Shown here: positions 49,535 to 51,439 of the stretch, piece by piece
Position numbering within the stretch: position 1 is the first letter of the stretch
How the letters are laid out: each line of letters begins with the position of its first letter
Assembly (NCBI RefSeq): GCF_927798095.1
Contig: NZ_CAKMMF010000035.1
Coordinates: 1 to 51,439 of the forward strand
DNA length: 51,439 nt
Direction: 5' to 3'
DNA from: Paenibacillus plantiphilus
GTDB taxonomy: Bacteria > Bacillota > Bacilli > Paenibacillales > Paenibacillaceae
Made by a program: the position numbers and the translations under genes
Notes under the pieces: generated by a model
Told to the model about the DNA's origin: nothing
The model's database searches: none
What the model saw: only the letters and a program-made list of their open reading frames with translations

Positions 49535-49715
49535 AACCCAAATGACCACCAACCGCTTCATCCAATTTTGCGGTCCGAATACGTCCACGCCAAAGTACGC
49601 AGAGTCATTTTCTGACGGTTACGGGCAACGAGTACACATACTTGGGCATTACTAATGCCACGATATTTGGCTTTTCCGCCACGTTTACGTGGCTTACCGT
49701 TCTGCAATATGAGAT
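49535..49715 (-). pseudogene. Remnant of an IS1595/ISXO2-type transposase
   Basis: On the minus strand about 45 codons read NGKPRKRGGKAKYRGISNAQ-VCVLVARNRQ, the core of the IS1595-family DDE transposase (the RKRGGKAxxRGISNxQVCV stretch). After a stop near 49566 a shifted frame continues KLDEAVGGHL, which also fits the family. Neither the N-terminus, the full DDE triad nor terminal inverted repeats are visible, so it is a frameshifted fragment. Confidence 0.6.
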
Positions 49716-49728
49716 TGAGCCGCCTACA

Positions 49729-50496
49729 CTAATCACTATTTAATTTAATATTTATAGGATACTCTTGTAAGATCTCATCCTTTTCCACATCAATTATCAC
49801 GAACTTATAATAACCTAATTCAAAACCGTCCTCACTATTTGGAATAAGAGATCCGACTATTTTTGAATCAATGCCGACAAAGGAACGTTCCCCATTCAGA
49901 TCAGCGCCACGCAATGACGTCATTTCATGACCCGGAGTTTCCTGATCTTTGGACGCAATAAATTGGTTTTCTACAGCCTTATACTCGATTGAATAAGCTA
50001 GTACGTCCAGATTGTGATTGTCGCCATCAAATGTTATATTTTCTTTTTTTGCCATGGTGTCAGCTTCTGATAACAGTGATACATCCTTGTTTTCAAAATC
50101 AATATAGTACGTGTCAGCAACAAGGCCATGCTTGCCATCCAATGAAAGCTGCAATTTTTGATCAATGAAATCTTGCACTTCAAATTGCAAGGTTATTGCC
50201 CTATCAATATCATTATTAGAAATATTGTATCTTAACAAGTGACGACCAAATGATGCGTAAATATAATCTGATTGATTTGGATGCCATATTTGCCAGCCGT
50301 GAGAACCCCATATAGCGCTTTTTAACTGTTCTTTAGCCATTTCCACATCGATGAAATAAGGAGCAGCAGCCTGCTTTGACTCATCGTTGTTTTTTAAATC
50401 CAAGTCATGATTTACGGTTTGAGCCTCATTAGTGCATGCAGTTAACATAAAAGCAAATAAGAGCACCACACTCATTACACACGCGAATTTTTTCAT
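49729..50496 (-). CDS. Hypothetical lipoprotein
   Basis: A 255-residue predicted lipoprotein: MKKFACVMSVVLLFAFMLTAC with the lipobox LTAC near residue 21, then an Asn/Asp-rich linker. The mature part carries aromatic-rich strands (GWQIWHPNQSDYIYASFGRH) and no enzyme motif I know. The start is ATG 50496, with AAAGGGGC eleven bases upstream; the frame to 50571 is not used. It is more AT-rich than most of the window, as is its flanking DNA, which could indicate transfer. Confidence 0.7.
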   Translation of the reverse strand: MKKFACVMSVVLLFAFMLTACTNEAQTVNHDLDLKNNDESKQAAAPYFIDVEMAKEQLKSAIWGSHGWQIWHPNQSDYIYASFGRHLLRYNISNNDIDRAITLQFEVQDFIDQKLQLSLDGKHGLVADTYYIDFENKDVSLLSEADTMAKKENITFDGDNHNLDVLAYSIEYKAVENQFIASKDQETPGHEMTSLRGADLNGERSFVGIDSKIVGSLIPNSEDGFELGYYKFVIIDVEKDEILQEYPINIKLNSD

Positions 50497-50772
50497 ATTT
50501 TTTAGCTGCCCCTTTGCATAATACGTGCAAATTTTTGTAACGAGAAAATGTATAGAGTAACCTCGAAACAATTAAAATGATTTCACAATACTATAAACGA
50601 TTGGAAAATGGGATTTGTTACACAAAGGTGGTAAACAAAAACCCCAACAGCCTATGCATTATCTTATCATTACCCATCTTCCTCAATTAAAGCTCGTGCG
50701 GGTAAGGTCAAGAGGAAGCCTGCTCAAACACCTATAAAATCAGGCTGTTTAATAAGTTTATCTAGACATTCC

Positions 50773-51240
50773 CTGTAAGATAGAATACCGCGTTACAGCA
50801 TGAAAAAGTGGAGCGAGGCACACTGTAAGGCTGAAAAATCCTCTTAAAGTTAACAAAACGTCGTAAACTCCTCATCGGTAATCGCTGTAAGATTGAAATA
50901 TCGTTTTACAGCACGAAAAAATGGAGCGAGGCGCGCTGTAAGGCTGAAAAATCCTCTTAAAGTTAACAAAACGTCGTAAACTCCTCATCGGTAATCGCTG
51001 TAAGATTGAAATATCGTTTTACAGCACGAAAAAGTGGAGCGTGGCGCGCTGTAAGGCTGAAAAATCCTCTTAAAGTTAACAAAACATCGTAAACTCCTCA
51101 TCGGCAATCGCTGTAAGATTAAAATATCGTTTTACAGCACGAAAAAGTGGAGCGTGGCGCGCTGTAAGGCTGAAAAATCCTCTTAAAGTTAACAAAACGT
51201 CGTAAACTCCTCATCGGTAATCGCTGTAAGATTGAAATAG
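50773..51240. repeat. Tandem repeat array B, four 113-bp units plus a partial
   Basis: Units start with CTGTAAGAT at 50773, 50885, 50998 and 51111 (112, 113, 113 and 113 bases), and a truncated copy begins at 51224. Units 2-4 differ at only a few bases, unit 1 at more. Each carries TTTACAGC, then after 22 bases GCTGTAAGG, then GAAAAATCCTCTTAA. Array A shares the same period and core in the opposite orientation. No coding frame is conserved. The 50500-50772 and 51241-51439 flanks hold no gene; a small hairpin CCCCT/AGGGG ends the window. Confidence 0.93.
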
Positions 51241-51439
51241 AGACTGTCGATTAACTGTTTACAAATGAGGGAGATTCTACTTCCTTTGTGAAAGAGGCGA
51301 TGGGAAATGGGTAAATACGGGTAATTTGGCGAGGTGGAGCACATGGTGATGTGTTTTCGAGAGCTGACTGCTGCTTTTTTACCTTATGTGGCTGGCTTCG
51401 TGAGTTGCTTAGCATGTCGAAGAACCCCTGGTTTAGGGG

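Overview
The window is a chromosomal segment from an endospore-forming, low-to-mid GC Gram-positive bacterium, most likely Paenibacillus or a close relative. The spore genes (spoIVA, spoVIF-like, ypeB, the YIEGIA pair), the TRAP gene mtrB and strong AGGAGG ribosome binding sites point to Bacillales. The gene order hepS-menG-hepT / mtrB / hup / spoIVA / yphF / yphE / gpsA / der / yphB-yphA / rpsA / cmk / ypfA / ypeB / prsW / gudB / mecA / ypbD / serA follows the Bacillus subtilis hbs-to-serA region as I recall it. Menaquinone-related genes of the futalosine type (mqnA, a UbiX, an MqnP-like UbiA) sit inside the hep-men operon, where B. subtilis instead uses the classical Men route.

Layout. 0.1-5.0 kb is one tightly coupled minus-strand operon, hepS-menG-mqnP-ubiX-mqnA-hepT, for the prenyl tail and ring of menaquinone. 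5.1-6.6 kb holds an exported hypothetical protein, mtrB, a tRNA-Pro(GGG) and hup, with clear promoters and terminators. 7.0-23.8 kb is inserted relative to the B. subtilis hup-spoIVA junction. It holds a nucleoside import and cleavage operon (nucleoside hydrolase, lipoprotein binding protein, two permeases, an ADP-ribosylglycohydrolase-fold protein, a LacI regulator, ribokinase) with palindromic operators. Next comes a Fur-box-decorated siderophore locus (two FecCD permeases, an exporter-type ABC protein, a binding lipoprotein and a Btr-like AraC/binding-protein fusion). The insert ends in 1.25 kb of gene-free repeats.

23.8-42.7 kb returns to conserved sporulation and housekeeping genes on the minus strand: spoIVA, a lipoprotein, two [2Fe-2S] ferredoxins flanking a nucleotidyltransferase, spoVIF, gpsA, plsY, der, YIEGIA and its small partner, yphA, rpsA, plsC, cmk, a PilZ protein, ypeB, a small zinc-ribbon protein, prsW, gudB and mecA. 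42.9-50.5 kb mixes strands: a deacetylase lipoprotein, a metallophosphoesterase, a CPBP protease, an uncharacterised membrane-anchored protein, a rhodanese, serA, a Nudix hydrolase beside an IS1595-type transposase remnant, and a lipoprotein.

The most unusual feature is a pair of tandem repeat arrays 28 kb apart, at 22756-23209 and 50773-51240. They differ in much of their sequence and lie in opposite orientation. They share a 113-bp period and an ungapped 76-nt core carrying TTACAGC, a 22-nt spacer, GCTGTAAG and a downstream AAAATC / TCTTAA. This looks like a dispersed, tandemly amplifying intergenic element. No family name for it is known to me.
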